From Bacteroidota bacterium (GTDB taxonomy: Bacteria; Bacteroidota; JABWAT01), in the NCBI GenBank assembly GCA_020161835.1, contig JAIUNL010000013.1, forward strand, positions 81,382 to 145,381: DNA of 64,000 bases. The letters run 5' to 3'. Below the pieces are notes generated by a model. That model did not search any database, was not told where the DNA came from, and was given only the letters and a program-made list of their open reading frames with translations. Of the stretch, positions 1 through 11,027 are shown in pieces. The translations under genes were made by a program, and so were the position numbers. Every line of letters begins with the position of its first letter. Position 1 is the stretch's first letter.

Positions 1-61
1 AGGAAGTCAGATTAAACTCTTCGTCATCAACATAAAGAATGTTGAACTTATTATCCGTCAT
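1..61 (-). CDS. response regulator, N-terminal fragment (cut by window edge)
   Basis: Reading leftward from an ATG at 59-61 gives MTDNKFNILYVDDEEFNLTS before the window ends. The hydrophobic beta-strand followed by the acidic DDE triplet is the classic start of a CheY-like receiver domain, where these acids bind Mg2+. The start lies 12 bases after the stop of the adjacent histidine kinase, so it is probably co-transcribed with it and could be its phosphorylation partner, since that kinase has no receiver of its own. The output domain lies outside the window and is unknown. Confidence 0.8.
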   Translation of the reverse strand, partial: MTDNKFNILYVDDEEFNLTS

Positions 62-73
62 TGAAAAACTCCG

Positions 74-3000
74 TTAAAGGCTGTGTTTGGGTAAGGTAAT
101 CACAAATCCGGTTCCATCATGGTCATCAGAAATAACCTGAATCGTACCTTTATGTTTTTGGATGATACTATAAGAAATTGAAAGTCCCATCCCTGTGCCT
201 TTTCCAACATCTTTGGTCGTGAAAAAAGGATCAAAGATACGATTTTGGATGTCTTTATCAATTCCTGGGCCGTTATCCTGAATGGTAATCAGAATTAAAT
301 CGTCTGCTTCGGCAGTGGTAATCTCGATTTTTCCGTTACTCTTACCTTCAAGAGCCTGGACTGCATTCATGAGCAGATTCATAAAAACCTGACTGAGTTG
401 ACCCGGATAGCAGTCCATCAAACCGATTTTATTATAATTACGCACTATTTCAATGCGGTTTTTTTCGAATTCTACAGAGAGAATCCGAATTGTAGATTCA
501 AGTCCTTCGTGAATATCGAACAATTTTTTGTCTTTATCATCCATTCTTGAAAAATTCCGGAGGCTTTTTACAATTTCGGCGGTTCTGTGGGTACCATTTT
601 CAATTCCCTTCAACAGAATTTCGATTTCACTGTAAAGTTCAGGCAGGTTCATGCTTTCTTTGAGAGCTTTAAGTTTTGACGATAATTCTTTCGTCTTTTC
701 AGGATCATGATCACCTGAAAGTTCACCTTCCAAAGATTCTGCAAGGCTGGTATATTTGATCAGAAGTGTTTGAATATCGGTTACATCATGTCTGAGTGGT
801 TCAATTGAAGAGGTGATAAAATTTACAGGGTTATTAATTTCATGTGCAACACCAGCCACGAGGGTACCAAGAGAGGCCATTTTTTCTGATTGAACCAAAT
901 AAGATTGCGAAAGTCGCAACTGTTCATAACTGTTTTCAAGTTCATGGGTTCTGTTTGTCAGTTCGGCGGTTTTTTCTCTTATTTTTTCTTCAAGTATTTT
1001 ATTTTCCCTGGCGAGTTGTTTCTCTCTGGCCAGAATAAAAATATAAACAACCAGTGCAATCAGAAGAAAATAAGTGGTAAGCGCATACCAGGTTCGCCAC
1101 AAAGGTGTTGATACCTGAACGGGAACAATAAAAAGCGAATCCTGAATATAACCGGCATAGTTGGTTGCCCTTATCCTGAAATTATAGTCACCTGGTGGTA
1201 AGTTCGTATAATTTGCAAACCGTCTTCCTCCGGCCTGAATCCAATTCTTGTCATAACCATCGAGCATATAAGAAAACTGATGCCGGGCTGGGTTGATAAA
1301 TTCCAGGACTGAAAATTCAACATTGAAATCATTGTTTCCATTTGGAAGACTGAGTGACTGAAGGCCGTTTCTGTCTAAGGTTGACCTTTTGTTGCCAATT
1401 GAAAGTGACGTAATCGCAAGTGGTGAATAAGTTTGTTTTTGTATAACCTGCGATGGTTTAAAGCGGGTAATGCCGTTGATGCCACCAAAATAAAAATAAC
1501 CGGTTTTAACTTTAAAAACTGCCCCGGTATTAAATTCGTTGCTTTGAAGTCCGTCAGACTGGTCGAAACCGTTTAAAACAAATGTTGCTGAATCTTTGGG
1601 GGTTATAACCGTTATTCCATTATTGGTACTTACCCAAACCCGGTTTGAACTATCTTGCAGGATACTGTAAACAATATTATTTGATAAACCGTCAATTTCA
1701 TGAAAATGTCTGAATTTACCTGATTTTAAGTTGAAAATATTCAATCCATCTCTTGATCCGATCCAGACATTACCTTTTTTATCTTTTTCCATGCCCAGAA
1801 CGAAATTACTGCTGATACTTGCTGAGTCAGAAACTGATGAAAGATACTGTGTTGTTTGTCCGGATATCGTGTTTAGCCTGATTAATCCTGAACCATAAGT
1901 TCCGATAAGCAATTCATTATTTTCAAGAAGAAGAAGGGATACCAGTTCATCGTCAGGTAGGTGAAAAGGAGGTTTGTTTGTTAGAGTCCAGGAAGTCACC
2001 TCTTTGGTTCCGGGCTTGAATCTGTAAAGACCGTCGCCAAAGGCGGCGATCCAGTATGATCCATCAGGCGAAGCAGTTATTGCCCTTATTTTTTTTCCCT
2101 TAAAAGACATCGAAAGAGGAAAAATCTTTTCAAGCGGTTCTGCCTTTCCTGATAGTATATCCATTACATACATACCATTGTAAGTGCCTGCAAGTATTTT
2201 ATTTCCAACAAAAGAAAGCATTGACATGACTTCCCGATGCCCGGTTGATGCGGGTTCACCCGAGAGGTAAATTCGATCTGCCAGATTTTTCTTTGTGTCA
2301 AATCTGATGATTCCATCCCCAAAAGTTCCACCCAAAATGAATGATCCATCATTTGATTCAAAAATGGAAACAACAGAATTGTTAAGACCTTTATTGTCTT
2401 TAAAATGATCAAAAATGTGAATAGTTTCGTTGATTTTGTTTAATCCGCCAGAGTAAGTACCAATCCAGAGATTATGATTTCGATCCTCATAAATTGATCT
2501 GATATTATTGTCGGTCAATCCGGAAGGATTGTTGATAGAGCTGGTGAAATTTTTGATTGAAAAATCAGACGGATTTATTCTGAAAAGTCCGGCACCATTT
2601 GTTCCAACCCACATTGTGCCGCCAGAATCTTTGAAAATCTGAGAAATACGGGCAGTTTTAAGAGGGGATTGGGCAATTGCATCAGCAAGGTTTCCCTGAA
2701 CAAGGTCAAATTGTGGAAGTGATCTGAGAATAAGCCCGCTTTCTGTGCCGATCCACAGAAGTGAGTCAGTACCAGAGAAAACGGTTGAAACTGAATTGGA
2801 TTGAAGCGGGTTTCTTTTTGATTGGGAATTAAGTTGAGTGCTTTTACCGGATTTCCAGTTATAAATCACCAGTCCTGAGTTTTCTGTTGAAATGATCAGA
2901 CGGTCATTGGAAAGTGAAGAAAGGTCATTAATTTGAAATCCGGAAGCCGGAGAAGAAATGGTCTGATCAGGAAAAAACCTCCGGAAGGAACGTGTTTCTG

Positions 3001-3508
3001 GTTTCCAGAGATTAAGGCCACCATTTCGGGTTCCAACCCAGAGCCTGCCGGCGTGATCGGAATGAAATTTTGATATAAAATTGTCACTCAGACCTGAATC
3101 ACTAAGATCTGTAGCTGTTATTCTGATGAAATTTTTTCCAATGGCCGGGAAAATTGAAATACCGCCACCGTAAGTACCCATCCATAGATTGTTTTCAGCA
3201 TCCAGATAAAATGTTCTGATGTGATTACCCGACAGGGAATTTTCATTTTTTAAATCACCCCGGTAAATCTGAAATCTGAAACCGTCAAACCTGTTTAATC
3301 CATCCTGAGTTGCAATCCAGAGAAATCCGGTCTGATCCTGTACCAGATCAAGAATTGAATTTTGAGAAAGTCCGGTTTCGACAGAATAATGGGTGAACCT
3401 GATATCCTGTTGCTGACTGAGAGCTGGATCTGGAATCAGCCCTATAAATGAGGCAAGACAACAAAGAAAGAGCCCATTGAAACCTGAAAAACGTTTTTGA
3501 GTGCCCAT
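74..3508 (-). CDS. two-component sensor histidine kinase with periplasmic reg_prop beta-propeller
   Basis: This 1144-residue membrane sensor probably detects an extracytoplasmic ligand and phosphorylates a response regulator. An N-terminal signal peptide (about 1-31) is followed by many two-component regulator propeller repeats, seen as recurring LWIGT, MWVGT and WIGTYSGGL blocks. A Y_Y_Y domain (about 735-800) comes next, then one membrane helix (about 807-828), a coiled coil, a HisKA domain with H-box VAHEINNP (His near 889) and an HATPase with NLLMNAVQAL, DNGPGI and GTGMGLS. It matches the first half of the hybrid two-component systems common in Bacteroidota, but it lacks the receiver and AraC domains. 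It starts 11 bases after the kinase encoded at 3520-7203, and a response regulator follows it. The ligand is unknown; polysaccharide-derived signals are typical for relatives. Confidence 0.93.
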   Translation of the reverse strand: MGTQKRFSGFNGLFLCCLASFIGLIPDPALSQQQDIRFTHYSVETGLSQNSILDLVQDQTGFLWIATQDGLNRFDGFRFQIYRGDLKNENSLSGNHIRTFYLDAENNLWMGTYGGGISIFPAIGKNFIRITATDLSDSGLSDNFISKFHSDHAGRLWVGTRNGGLNLWKPETRSFRRFFPDQTISSPASGFQINDLSSLSNDRLIISTENSGLVIYNWKSGKSTQLNSQSKRNPLQSNSVSTVFSGTDSLLWIGTESGLILRSLPQFDLVQGNLADAIAQSPLKTARISQIFKDSGGTMWVGTNGAGLFRINPSDFSIKNFTSSINNPSGLTDNNIRSIYEDRNHNLWIGTYSGGLNKINETIHIFDHFKDNKGLNNSVVSIFESNDGSFILGGTFGDGIIRFDTKKNLADRIYLSGEPASTGHREVMSMLSFVGNKILAGTYNGMYVMDILSGKAEPLEKIFPLSMSFKGKKIRAITASPDGSYWIAAFGDGLYRFKPGTKEVTSWTLTNKPPFHLPDDELVSLLLLENNELLIGTYGSGLIRLNTISGQTTQYLSSVSDSASISSNFVLGMEKDKKGNVWIGSRDGLNIFNLKSGKFRHFHEIDGLSNNIVYSILQDSSNRVWVSTNNGITVITPKDSATFVLNGFDQSDGLQSNEFNTGAVFKVKTGYFYFGGINGITRFKPSQVIQKQTYSPLAITSLSIGNKRSTLDRNGLQSLSLPNGNNDFNVEFSVLEFINPARHQFSYMLDGYDKNWIQAGGRRFANYTNLPPGDYNFRIRATNYAGYIQDSLFIVPVQVSTPLWRTWYALTTYFLLIALVVYIFILAREKQLARENKILEEKIREKTAELTNRTHELENSYEQLRLSQSYLVQSEKMASLGTLVAGVAHEINNPVNFITSSIEPLRHDVTDIQTLLIKYTSLAESLEGELSGDHDPEKTKELSSKLKALKESMNLPELYSEIEILLKGIENGTHRTAEIVKSLRNFSRMDDKDKKLFDIHEGLESTIRILSVEFEKNRIEIVRNYNKIGLMDCYPGQLSQVFMNLLMNAVQALEGKSNGKIEITTAEADDLILITIQDNGPGIDKDIQNRIFDPFFTTKDVGKGTGMGLSISYSIIQKHKGTIQVISDDHDGTGFVITLPKHSL

Positions 3509-3519
3509 AATTTAACTTT

Positions 3520-6500
3520 TCAGTCAATATTCAGTGGTAGCAGTGCCTGAATTTCTGAAACAAGTTGTGAAATAGTAAATGGTTTTGTTATAACTTTATT
3601 GACAGTTAAATCTTTTATCTGAGAGGCTGTAATTTCATTTCCCCAGCCCGTAATGACCATAATCGGAATGTCTTTATTTGTTTTCCGGACTTCCCTTATA
3701 AAATCCCAGCCGCTGATTCCTGGAAGACCAATATCTGAGATAATCAGATTGATTTTATCCTTTTCGGCAAACCAGTATTCTAGTCCGTCTTCACCCGTTG
3801 CCGCGTATAATCCGGGAATACCAAGATCATCAAGTATCTGCTGATAAATTGATCTGATTTCTTCTTCATCTTCCAGGACAAGTATGATGTTCCCGGTTGG
3901 TAATTGGTGTGCACGTGTGTCAAAATTGGTTTGTTCTTTTTCAATTATTTCGGTTTCACTGATTGTGGGCAGTGTGGTTACAAATGTAGTTCCTTTGCCT
4001 GGTTGTGATGAAACTTCGATTGTGCCATCGTGTCGTGATATTGTGCCAAAAACCTGACTGAGTCCGAGTCCTGATCCTTTTATTCCCTTTGTTGTGAAAA
4101 AGGGTTCAAAGATTCTGTTTGTTGTTTCTTTATCCATACCTGAACCGGTATCAGAAATAATAACCTGAATTTTGGAGGGTTCTTTTTCAAATGTTTCAAG
4201 TGTGATAGTACCATGATCATGAAAGGCGTCAATCGCATTCAGAACGAGATTGGTAAAACTGGATCTGAGTTCGGACGGATTTCCCAGTATTGGAGGAATT
4301 GGTTTGCGACGATCAATAAACTGGATGGTAATATTTTCACGCTTCTGCCGTTCATTAATACGGTATGAAGTCATTTCAATAACATCCTGTAAAATTGCAT
4401 TGACATCAGTTTTTACCAGATGATTTTCAGGACTCTGTTTACTGAATTCCTGTAACCGGCTGATGATATATGCACCATCAAGAGCTGCCTTTTCAATAAT
4501 TGCGGCTCTGTGCTTTTCTGTGGCTTCAGTCAGTTTTCTTGAAAGAAGGGTGGCAGACCCCAAAATGATAGAAAGAATATTGTTTAAATCATGGGCTATA
4601 CCACTTGAAAGCTGACCTACAACCCTCATTTTTTCTGTCTGGATGAGTTTTTCCTGACTGATTCTGAGTTGCTCGTAACTGGTTTTAAGTTCAGATGTTT
4701 TTTGCTGAACTATGGTTTCAAGCTCACGGTTTCTCATCTGGAGATGAACTGCCCGATATCTGATGTATCCTGCAACACATCCGATAATGATAATCAAGAT
4801 GGAAATAATAAATGTTTTGGTTCGCCAGAAGGGGGGGATGATATCAATATTGATTTTAATACCAGCTTCATTCATAACACCGTCATTATTGGTTGCTCTG
4901 ACCATTAAGGTATAGGTGCCCGGATCCAGATTGGTAAAAGTTATAAACCTGCGGTTCCCTGTTGAAACCCATTCTTTATCAAATCCTTCAAGTTTATACT
5001 GATATTGATTTTTTTCAGGATTTGTGTAATCGAGGGCAGCGAATTCAAATGAAAAGAAATAATCCCGGTAATCGAGTTCAACAATTTTTTCGGTATTGAT
5101 AAAAGGCAATAAGTTTACCGTTGTATTGAGTTTTCTGAAATTGGTAATAACAATTGGAGGAAGATGTGGGTTATCCTTGATTTCTGATGGTTTAAAGTAG
5201 TTGATACCGTTAATTCCACCAAAGAACATGGTTTTCGAATTGGGATTAAAATGGAAGGCACCCTGATTAAATTCGTTGCTCTGAAGGCCGTCAGATTCAT
5301 CATAATTCCGAAGCTGAATTTTTTCAGGCAGGTCGGGTGAGAAGCGGGAAAGTCCTCCATTGGTGCTGATCCAGAGATTTCCCTGATCATCCGGTACGAC
5401 ACAATAAATAAATGAATTAGTAAGCCCGGTTTTTTCAAAAAAACGTTGGAACAATCCTGATTCCTGATTAAACAGATTAAGTCCGCGAACCGTTGATACC
5501 CAAATCCTTCCTTTCATATCTATGGCAACATTGTTTACGGTATTATGGCTAAGACTTTGTTGAGAGGTTTCACTGAAAGTATAAGTAGTTGTTTTATTGG
5601 TCTTCAGGTCAAAGACAATCAAGCCTTCATCGGTTCCAAAATATAAAGAATTTTCAGATTCGGTCATTGAATTTGTCGGGTAGGGTGGAATAATGCCCGG
5701 CTTGAATGGTTTAAAATCGCCTGTATCACGGTTTAATTGAAAAACGCCCTGACTTGTTCCAACGAGTAGTGTGCCATTTTTTAACTCAATGATTGAAACA
5801 ACCATTTGAATTTCAGCTGACGGGTTCAGAAACGAATTAATTTTAAACAGTTTAACCGATTTTGTCGTCGGGTTATAGCTTGAAAGCCCACCATTTTGGG
5901 TACCAATCCAAATAAGTCCTGAGCTGTCCTTAAAGAGTACCATAATGCGGTCACTCTTAGAAAGTCCACCGTTCGGATCACTGGCCCTTAATACTTTGAC
6001 CTGACGGGTTTGACGGTCAATAATATTTATTCCGCCACCAAAGGTCCCCACCCACACCAAGCCATCTGTGTCTTCAAAAATAGACATGGTAACCGGATCG
6101 GAGATGGCATAGTTGAAGTTTGAAATTGTTGAAAATTTCGGTTTTCTCGGATCAATTTTATTCAGACCGGCGCCATCAGTACCAACCCAGATGATTCCAG
6201 ATTTATCACGGTAAATAGAATTCAGAAAATCAGAAGACAACTTGCTCATTCCATCAGCAGTATTTAAAACAGCAACTAATTTTTTGGCCTTCGGGTTGTA
6301 AATTTTCAAGCCATTACCGTAGGTCAATAACCATAAATTGCCGTTGTCATCCTCAGTAATTCCAGAAACAGGATGTTCAGAATTAAGTATTGAAGAATTT
6401 AAACTGGAAGTGATTTGTGAATACCGGGAAGTCATTCTGTCAAACTGTTGAAGACCTGAGGTGCCGCCAAGCCACATCTGGTTTTTCTTGTCGATGAAGA

Positions 6501-7203
6501 TGACGTTAATATTACCTTCTTTAAATTTGTCTTTTGCTTCAATTGCATGAGAAAAATAATTAAAATCCTGAGTGCCGGGATTGAACTGACATAAACCTTT
6601 CCGGGTTCCCACCCAGATAATTCCATCATTATCTTCAAGGACATAAGAAACTGAATTGGAAATAAGTGACCGGGGGTTATCTGGTTGATTTTGGAACCGT
6701 TTGGCAGTCCTTTTTACAGGATCCAAAACAATCAGCCCATTCTGGCCTGAAAAAAAGACAAGATTATTAAGTGGGGCAGTAAACAGGTTGATTACATCAA
6801 GGGGTGACCAATTGGGAAGCTGGCGAAGAATCTGAGAGTAATGGGTGGCTTTTTCAGTTACCGGATCAAAACAATCTACAATTTGGTTTGAAAACATCCA
6901 CAGTTTTCCCTGACCATCTGTCTTCAAATCAGTGAGGTAATTGTCAGCGATAGATGTTGTGTCTTCAGGATCGTGGCGGAATACACGAAAAGAATAACCG
7001 TCAAAGCGATTTAATCCGTCCTGGGTTGCAACCCAGATAAAACCAAGACTATCCTGGGCAACTCTGTTTATTGTACTTTGCGATAATCCGTTTTTTATCG
7101 TATAGAGTTCAATATTGGCGTGGAATTCCTGAGCTTTCGCGGTTTGAACCTGAAGCAGAAAGACTGCAAAAAAAATAAAAAGAAACCTCAGGTAAATCGC
7201 CAT
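3520..7203 (-). CDS. hybrid sensor histidine kinase, reg_prop propeller plus C-terminal receiver
   Basis: Numbering is from ATG 7203, which gives 1227 residues and a clean signal peptide ending near AKAQ. An in-frame TTG at 7221 would add six residues and cannot be excluded. The order is: propeller repeats (WVATQDGLN, WVGTRKGL, WVGTDGAGL, WVGTFGGG, WIGTQNGG), a Y_Y_Y domain, a membrane helix near 795-815, HisKA with AHDLNN (His near 870), HATPase (NLVLNAIDAF, DTGSGM, GSGLGLS) and a receiver domain from about 1105. The receiver has LEDEEE, a likely phospho-Asp in IISDIGLPG near 1156 and the KPF lysine. The AHDLNN type of H-box is like those of NtrB-like kinases with an attached receiver. It is the first gene of the leftward kinase operon. 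It resembles the downstream kinase in overall architecture, suggesting duplication with divergent signalling outputs. Confidence 0.92.
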   Translation of the reverse strand: MAIYLRFLFIFFAVFLLQVQTAKAQEFHANIELYTIKNGLSQSTINRVAQDSLGFIWVATQDGLNRFDGYSFRVFRHDPEDTTSIADNYLTDLKTDGQGKLWMFSNQIVDCFDPVTEKATHYSQILRQLPNWSPLDVINLFTAPLNNLVFFSGQNGLIVLDPVKRTAKRFQNQPDNPRSLISNSVSYVLEDNDGIIWVGTRKGLCQFNPGTQDFNYFSHAIEAKDKFKEGNINVIFIDKKNQMWLGGTSGLQQFDRMTSRYSQITSSLNSSILNSEHPVSGITEDDNGNLWLLTYGNGLKIYNPKAKKLVAVLNTADGMSKLSSDFLNSIYRDKSGIIWVGTDGAGLNKIDPRKPKFSTISNFNYAISDPVTMSIFEDTDGLVWVGTFGGGINIIDRQTRQVKVLRASDPNGGLSKSDRIMVLFKDSSGLIWIGTQNGGLSSYNPTTKSVKLFKINSFLNPSAEIQMVVSIIELKNGTLLVGTSQGVFQLNRDTGDFKPFKPGIIPPYPTNSMTESENSLYFGTDEGLIVFDLKTNKTTTYTFSETSQQSLSHNTVNNVAIDMKGRIWVSTVRGLNLFNQESGLFQRFFEKTGLTNSFIYCVVPDDQGNLWISTNGGLSRFSPDLPEKIQLRNYDESDGLQSNEFNQGAFHFNPNSKTMFFGGINGINYFKPSEIKDNPHLPPIVITNFRKLNTTVNLLPFINTEKIVELDYRDYFFSFEFAALDYTNPEKNQYQYKLEGFDKEWVSTGNRRFITFTNLDPGTYTLMVRATNNDGVMNEAGIKINIDIIPPFWRTKTFIISILIIIIGCVAGYIRYRAVHLQMRNRELETIVQQKTSELKTSYEQLRISQEKLIQTEKMRVVGQLSSGIAHDLNNILSIILGSATLLSRKLTEATEKHRAAIIEKAALDGAYIISRLQEFSKQSPENHLVKTDVNAILQDVIEMTSYRINERQKRENITIQFIDRRKPIPPILGNPSELRSSFTNLVLNAIDAFHDHGTITLETFEKEPSKIQVIISDTGSGMDKETTNRIFEPFFTTKGIKGSGLGLSQVFGTISRHDGTIEVSSQPGKGTTFVTTLPTISETEIIEKEQTNFDTRAHQLPTGNIILVLEDEEEIRSIYQQILDDLGIPGLYAATGEDGLEYWFAEKDKINLIISDIGLPGISGWDFIREVRKTNKDIPIMVITGWGNEITASQIKDLTVNKVITKPFTISQLVSEIQALLPLNID

Positions 7204-7313
7204 TGAAAAAATTTTCCACAAGAATTTCTCTAATATAACGCCCTGTTCTGAAATAAAAAAGAAGATTCAGCAATGAGAAGTTTGTTTCTGAAAAGAAAGC
7301 AGAATAATGGATA

Positions 7314-10300
7314 TCAATATCCCAGAACCTGCCCTAACCACTTTTCAATCTCGCTAACTGAAATCCCTTTTCTACTGGCATAATCTGCAACCTGATCCTT
7401 CGTAATTTTCCCCAAACCAAAGTAGTCTGCTTCCGGATGGGCAAAATACCAGCCACAAACGGCTGCTGCCGGATACATGGCCATTGACTCAGTCAATTTG
7501 ATGCCGGTATATCTTTCAACCTGAAGCCAATTCCAGATTTCCGGCTTTTCAGTGTGATCAGGGCAGGCCGGGTAACCCGGTGCAGGCCGGATGCCTTTGT
7601 ATTTTTCCTTGATAAGATCATCAGTTGACAAGGTTTCATCAGGTGAATAACCCCAGAATTCAGTTCTGACTTTTTTGTGCAGCAACTCAGCAAATGCTTC
7701 TGCAAGCCGGTCAGCAAGAGATTTGGCTAAAATCGCCCGGTAATCATCATGGTCAGCTTCATATTTTGCGACGATTTTTTCCAGACCAATCCCGGTAGTA
7801 ACAGCAAATCCGCCCAGATAATCCATTTTTCCTGATTCAACAGGTGCAATAAAATCAGATAGAGCTTTATTTGTATTTCCTGTGCTTTTTTCAGCCTGCT
7901 GACGAAGTGTATGAAATTTGACGAAAGGTTCTTTTGAACTGTCATCCTTATAAACCTGAATATCATCACCAATTGAATTTGCCGGGTAAATGCCAAGAAC
8001 GCCATCCGCTTTTAATTGTTTCCGGCTGATAATTTCATCCAGCATCTTGTTTGCATCTGCCAGCAGGCGGGTTGCTTCCTCACCCACAACCGGATCTTTA
8101 AGAATTTCTGGATACTTTCCGTGGAGCTGCCAGGTAATGAAAAATGGTGTCCAGTCAATAAAAGTCCTGATTTCTTCAAGCGGATAATTTTTCAAAACGG
8201 TTATACCGGGTTTTGCCGGGATTTTTATTTCCGCCTTTGACCAATCCGTTTTAAACTTATTGGCTCTGGCTTCAGAAAGTGAAAGCAGATTTTTTTCAGC
8301 TTGCCGTTTTGCGTGTTTTTGCCGGATTTGCTCATACTCTGAGGCAATTTCTTCGGTGAATTTTACTTTCAGATCAGCTGTTGTTAGGGAGTTTACCACC
8401 GGAACCGAACGGGATGCATCCAGAACGTGAATCACTGGCTGACTGTATTGCGGTGCAATTTTTACAGCTGTGTGAATTCTGGATGTGGTAGCTCCGCCAA
8501 TCAGAAGCGGAATCTTAAATCCCTGACGTTCCATTTCTTTGGCCACATGAACCATTTCATCAAGTGAAGGGGTGATAAGTCCGCTTAACCCGATTGCATC
8601 AACATGGTGATCTTTTGCTGCCTGAAGAATTTTGTCAGCAGGAACCATGACTCCCATGTCAATGACTTCGAAGTTGTTGCAACCAAGTACAACGCCTACA
8701 ATGTTTTTTCCGATATCATGAACGTCACCTTTTACAGTTGCCATGAGAATTTTTGCTCTGGCACTGGTATCCGCTTTCTGTCGTTTTTGCTCTTCTATAT
8801 AAGGAATAAGCCAGGCCACCGATTTTTTCATAACCCGGGCACTTTTCACAACCTGCGGAAGAAACATTTTTCCTTCGCCGAACAGATCGCCAACCACATT
8901 CATCCCGGCCATTAACGGTCCTTCAATGACCAGAATTGGATCCCCATATTTTAGTCTGGCTTCTTCGGTGTCTTCATCAATAAATTCAACAATTCCTTTT
9001 ACAAGTGCATGTTTAAGCCTGTCTTCTACCGGATGGGTTCGCCATTCTTCTGCAACTTTTTCAACAGTATCTTTTTGCTTCAATGTTTCAGCAAATTCAA
9101 CAAGCCGTTCAGTTGAATCAGGCCGGCGGTTCAGCAGAACATCTTCAATTAGTTCAAGAAAATCTTTGGGGATTTCTTCGTAAACTTCAAGCTGCCCTGC
9201 ATTGACGATGCCCATATCCAAACCAGCTTTAATGGCGTGATAAAGAAAAGCTGAATGCATGGCTTCACGAACACGGTCATTTCCGCGGAAGGAAAACGAT
9301 ATGTTGCTCACCCCACCACTGACTTTGGCCAGAGGCAGATTTTCCTTGATCCATTTGGTTGCTCTGATGAAGTCAATTGCATAATTGTTATGTTCTTCAA
9401 TTCCGGTTGCAACGGTAAGAATGTTCGGGTCAAAAATGATGTCCTGAGGTGGGAAACCAATGTCATTAACCAGAATATCGTAAGCTCTTTTGCAGATTTG
9501 TATCCGGCGTTCGTAAGAATCCGCTTGTCCCTGTTCATCAAAAGCCATCACAATGACAGCTGCACCATATTGCCTGACTTTTTTGGCATAGTTGCGGAAG
9601 GCTGCTTCACCTTCCTTCAGACTGATCGAATTGACAATTGATTTTCCCTGGAGACATTTAAGTCCGGCTTCGATGACCGACCATTTTGAAGAGTCAATCA
9701 TGACGGGGACTTTTGCAATATCAGGCTCTGCCATCAGAAGATTCAGAAATTTCACCATGGCTGCTTCTGAATCCAGCATGCCTTCATCGAGATTGATGTC
9801 AATAACCTGTGCACCATTTTCCACCTGCTGACGGGCAATGGCAAGTGCCTCGTCAAAGTTACCGTTCAGAATCAGGCGGGCAAATTTCTTTGATCCGGTA
9901 ACGTTGGTACGTTCACCCACATTTACAAAATTGGTTTCCGGTCTGATGGTCAGCAGTTCCATTCCGGATAGACGGAGATAGTGGGGGAGTTCCGGAATTT
10001 GTCTTGGTTTGTGATTTTTTACATGTTCTGCCATGTGGCTGATGTGATCGGGTGTGGTTCCGCAGCAGCCGCCAATAATATTTGCCAAACCTGAAACCGC
10101 AAAATCTTCAACATCGCAGGCCATTGAATGCGGAGTTTCATCATATCCGCCAAAAGCATTCGGGAGTCCGGCATTCGGGTAAACACTTACGAAAACTGGG
10201 GCATTATTGGCAATTTCTTCCAGAAAGGGCCTCATTTGCCGGGCACCCAGTGCACAGTTAATCCCAACTGAAAGCAGATTTTTTGTGTGTAAAACTGAAG

Positions 10301-11000
10301 TAAGAAATGCTTCGGGAGTTTGACCTGAAAGAGTCCGGCCGGATGCATCCACAATCGTTCCTGAAATCATGACGGGAAGATTAATACCCGTTGAATCAGA
10401 AAATTCTTCAATTGCAAAAAGTGCAGCTTTTGAGTTCAGAGTATCAAAAATGGTTTCAACCAGAAATAGGTCAACACCACCATCCGCAAGTCCTCTGATC
10501 TGCTCCAGATAGGATTGAACCATCTGATCAAAGGTTGCAGCACGGAATCCCGGATCATTCACATCAGGTGATAAAGACAATGTCTTGTTCATCGGACCGA
10601 TGGCCCCGGCAACAAATCTTGGCTTTTCAGGAGTTAACTTCGTAAATTCGCCACTTGCCTGTTTAGCCAGCTTTGCTGCTGCAAGGTTCAGATTGTAAAC
10701 CTCTGATTCAAGATGATAATCGGCTTGTGAAAACGAATTTGAGTTGAATGTATTGGTTTCTATGATATCTGAACCGGCTTCCAAATAAGCACGGTGAATA
10801 TTCAGAATGATTTCAGGTTGGGTTAAAACCAAAAGATCGTTATTTCCCTTTAAGGTGAAAGCATGATCTTTGAATCGTTCACCACGAAAATCTTCTTCTT
10901 CAAGTTTGTGGCGTTGGATCATTGTTCCCATTGCACCATCAAGCAGAAGGATGCGTGAAGTAAGTAAGTTTTGGAGCTTGGTCATTAATGAGTTTGGCAT
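7314..11000 (-). CDS. metH: cobalamin-dependent methionine synthase
   Basis: MetH transfers a methyl group from 5-methyltetrahydrofolate through methylcobalamin to homocysteine, making methionine in the cytoplasm. At 1228 residues it has the full four-module layout and almost the same length as the E. coli enzyme. The homocysteine domain (about 1-325) has zinc ligands in GINCALG (near 248) and GGCCGTTP (near 311-312). A pterin-binding domain (about 340-610) contains [19 protein letters not shown]. The cobalamin cap and domain carry GDVHDIGKN with the lower-axial His near 761, plus GLSGLITPS and GGATT. The reactivation domain (about 900-1228) contains [15 protein letters not shown]. Start choice is uncertain: ATG 11000 or the sixth codon, ATG 10985; neither has a clear ribosome site. 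No cobalamin or SAM riboswitch can fit in the 27 bases to the divergent gene. Confidence 0.97.
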   Translation of the reverse strand: MPNSLMTKLQNLLTSRILLLDGAMGTMIQRHKLEEEDFRGERFKDHAFTLKGNNDLLVLTQPEIILNIHRAYLEAGSDIIETNTFNSNSFSQADYHLESEVYNLNLAAAKLAKQASGEFTKLTPEKPRFVAGAIGPMNKTLSLSPDVNDPGFRAATFDQMVQSYLEQIRGLADGGVDLFLVETIFDTLNSKAALFAIEEFSDSTGINLPVMISGTIVDASGRTLSGQTPEAFLTSVLHTKNLLSVGINCALGARQMRPFLEEIANNAPVFVSVYPNAGLPNAFGGYDETPHSMACDVEDFAVSGLANIIGGCCGTTPDHISHMAEHVKNHKPRQIPELPHYLRLSGMELLTIRPETNFVNVGERTNVTGSKKFARLILNGNFDEALAIARQQVENGAQVIDINLDEGMLDSEAAMVKFLNLLMAEPDIAKVPVMIDSSKWSVIEAGLKCLQGKSIVNSISLKEGEAAFRNYAKKVRQYGAAVIVMAFDEQGQADSYERRIQICKRAYDILVNDIGFPPQDIIFDPNILTVATGIEEHNNYAIDFIRATKWIKENLPLAKVSGGVSNISFSFRGNDRVREAMHSAFLYHAIKAGLDMGIVNAGQLEVYEEIPKDFLELIEDVLLNRRPDSTERLVEFAETLKQKDTVEKVAEEWRTHPVEDRLKHALVKGIVEFIDEDTEEARLKYGDPILVIEGPLMAGMNVVGDLFGEGKMFLPQVVKSARVMKKSVAWLIPYIEEQKRQKADTSARAKILMATVKGDVHDIGKNIVGVVLGCNNFEVIDMGVMVPADKILQAAKDHHVDAIGLSGLITPSLDEMVHVAKEMERQGFKIPLLIGGATTSRIHTAVKIAPQYSQPVIHVLDASRSVPVVNSLTTADLKVKFTEEIASEYEQIRQKHAKRQAEKNLLSLSEARANKFKTDWSKAEIKIPAKPGITVLKNYPLEEIRTFIDWTPFFITWQLHGKYPEILKDPVVGEEATRLLADANKMLDEIISRKQLKADGVLGIYPANSIGDDIQVYKDDSSKEPFVKFHTLRQQAEKSTGNTNKALSDFIAPVESGKMDYLGGFAVTTGIGLEKIVAKYEADHDDYRAILAKSLADRLAEAFAELLHKKVRTEFWGYSPDETLSTDDLIKEKYKGIRPAPGYPACPDHTEKPEIWNWLQVERYTGIKLTESMAMYPAAAVCGWYFAHPEADYFGLGKITKDQVADYASRKGISVSEIEKWLGQVLGY

Positions 11001-11015
11001 TTAAAAATAGTATTT

Positions 11016-11020
11016 AAGGA
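11016..11020 (+). promoter_or_regulatory. ribosome binding site deciding a TTG start
   Basis: AAGGA lies 7 bases before TTG 11028. This frame has no usable ATG or GTG before the catalytic serine block of the SGNH hydrolase, so this site supports the TTG start. Confidence 0.55.
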
Positions 11021-11027
11021 AACAAGT

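Noticed and set aside
8604..9831. Several long plus-strand open frames opposite metH
   Set aside because: They are antisense to conserved metH domains, lack protein-family motifs and arise from codon bias in the real gene.
10985..11027. Possible cobalamin or SAM riboswitch before metH
   Set aside because: Only 27 bases lie before the divergent gene, far too short for either riboswitch, and no conserved box is visible.
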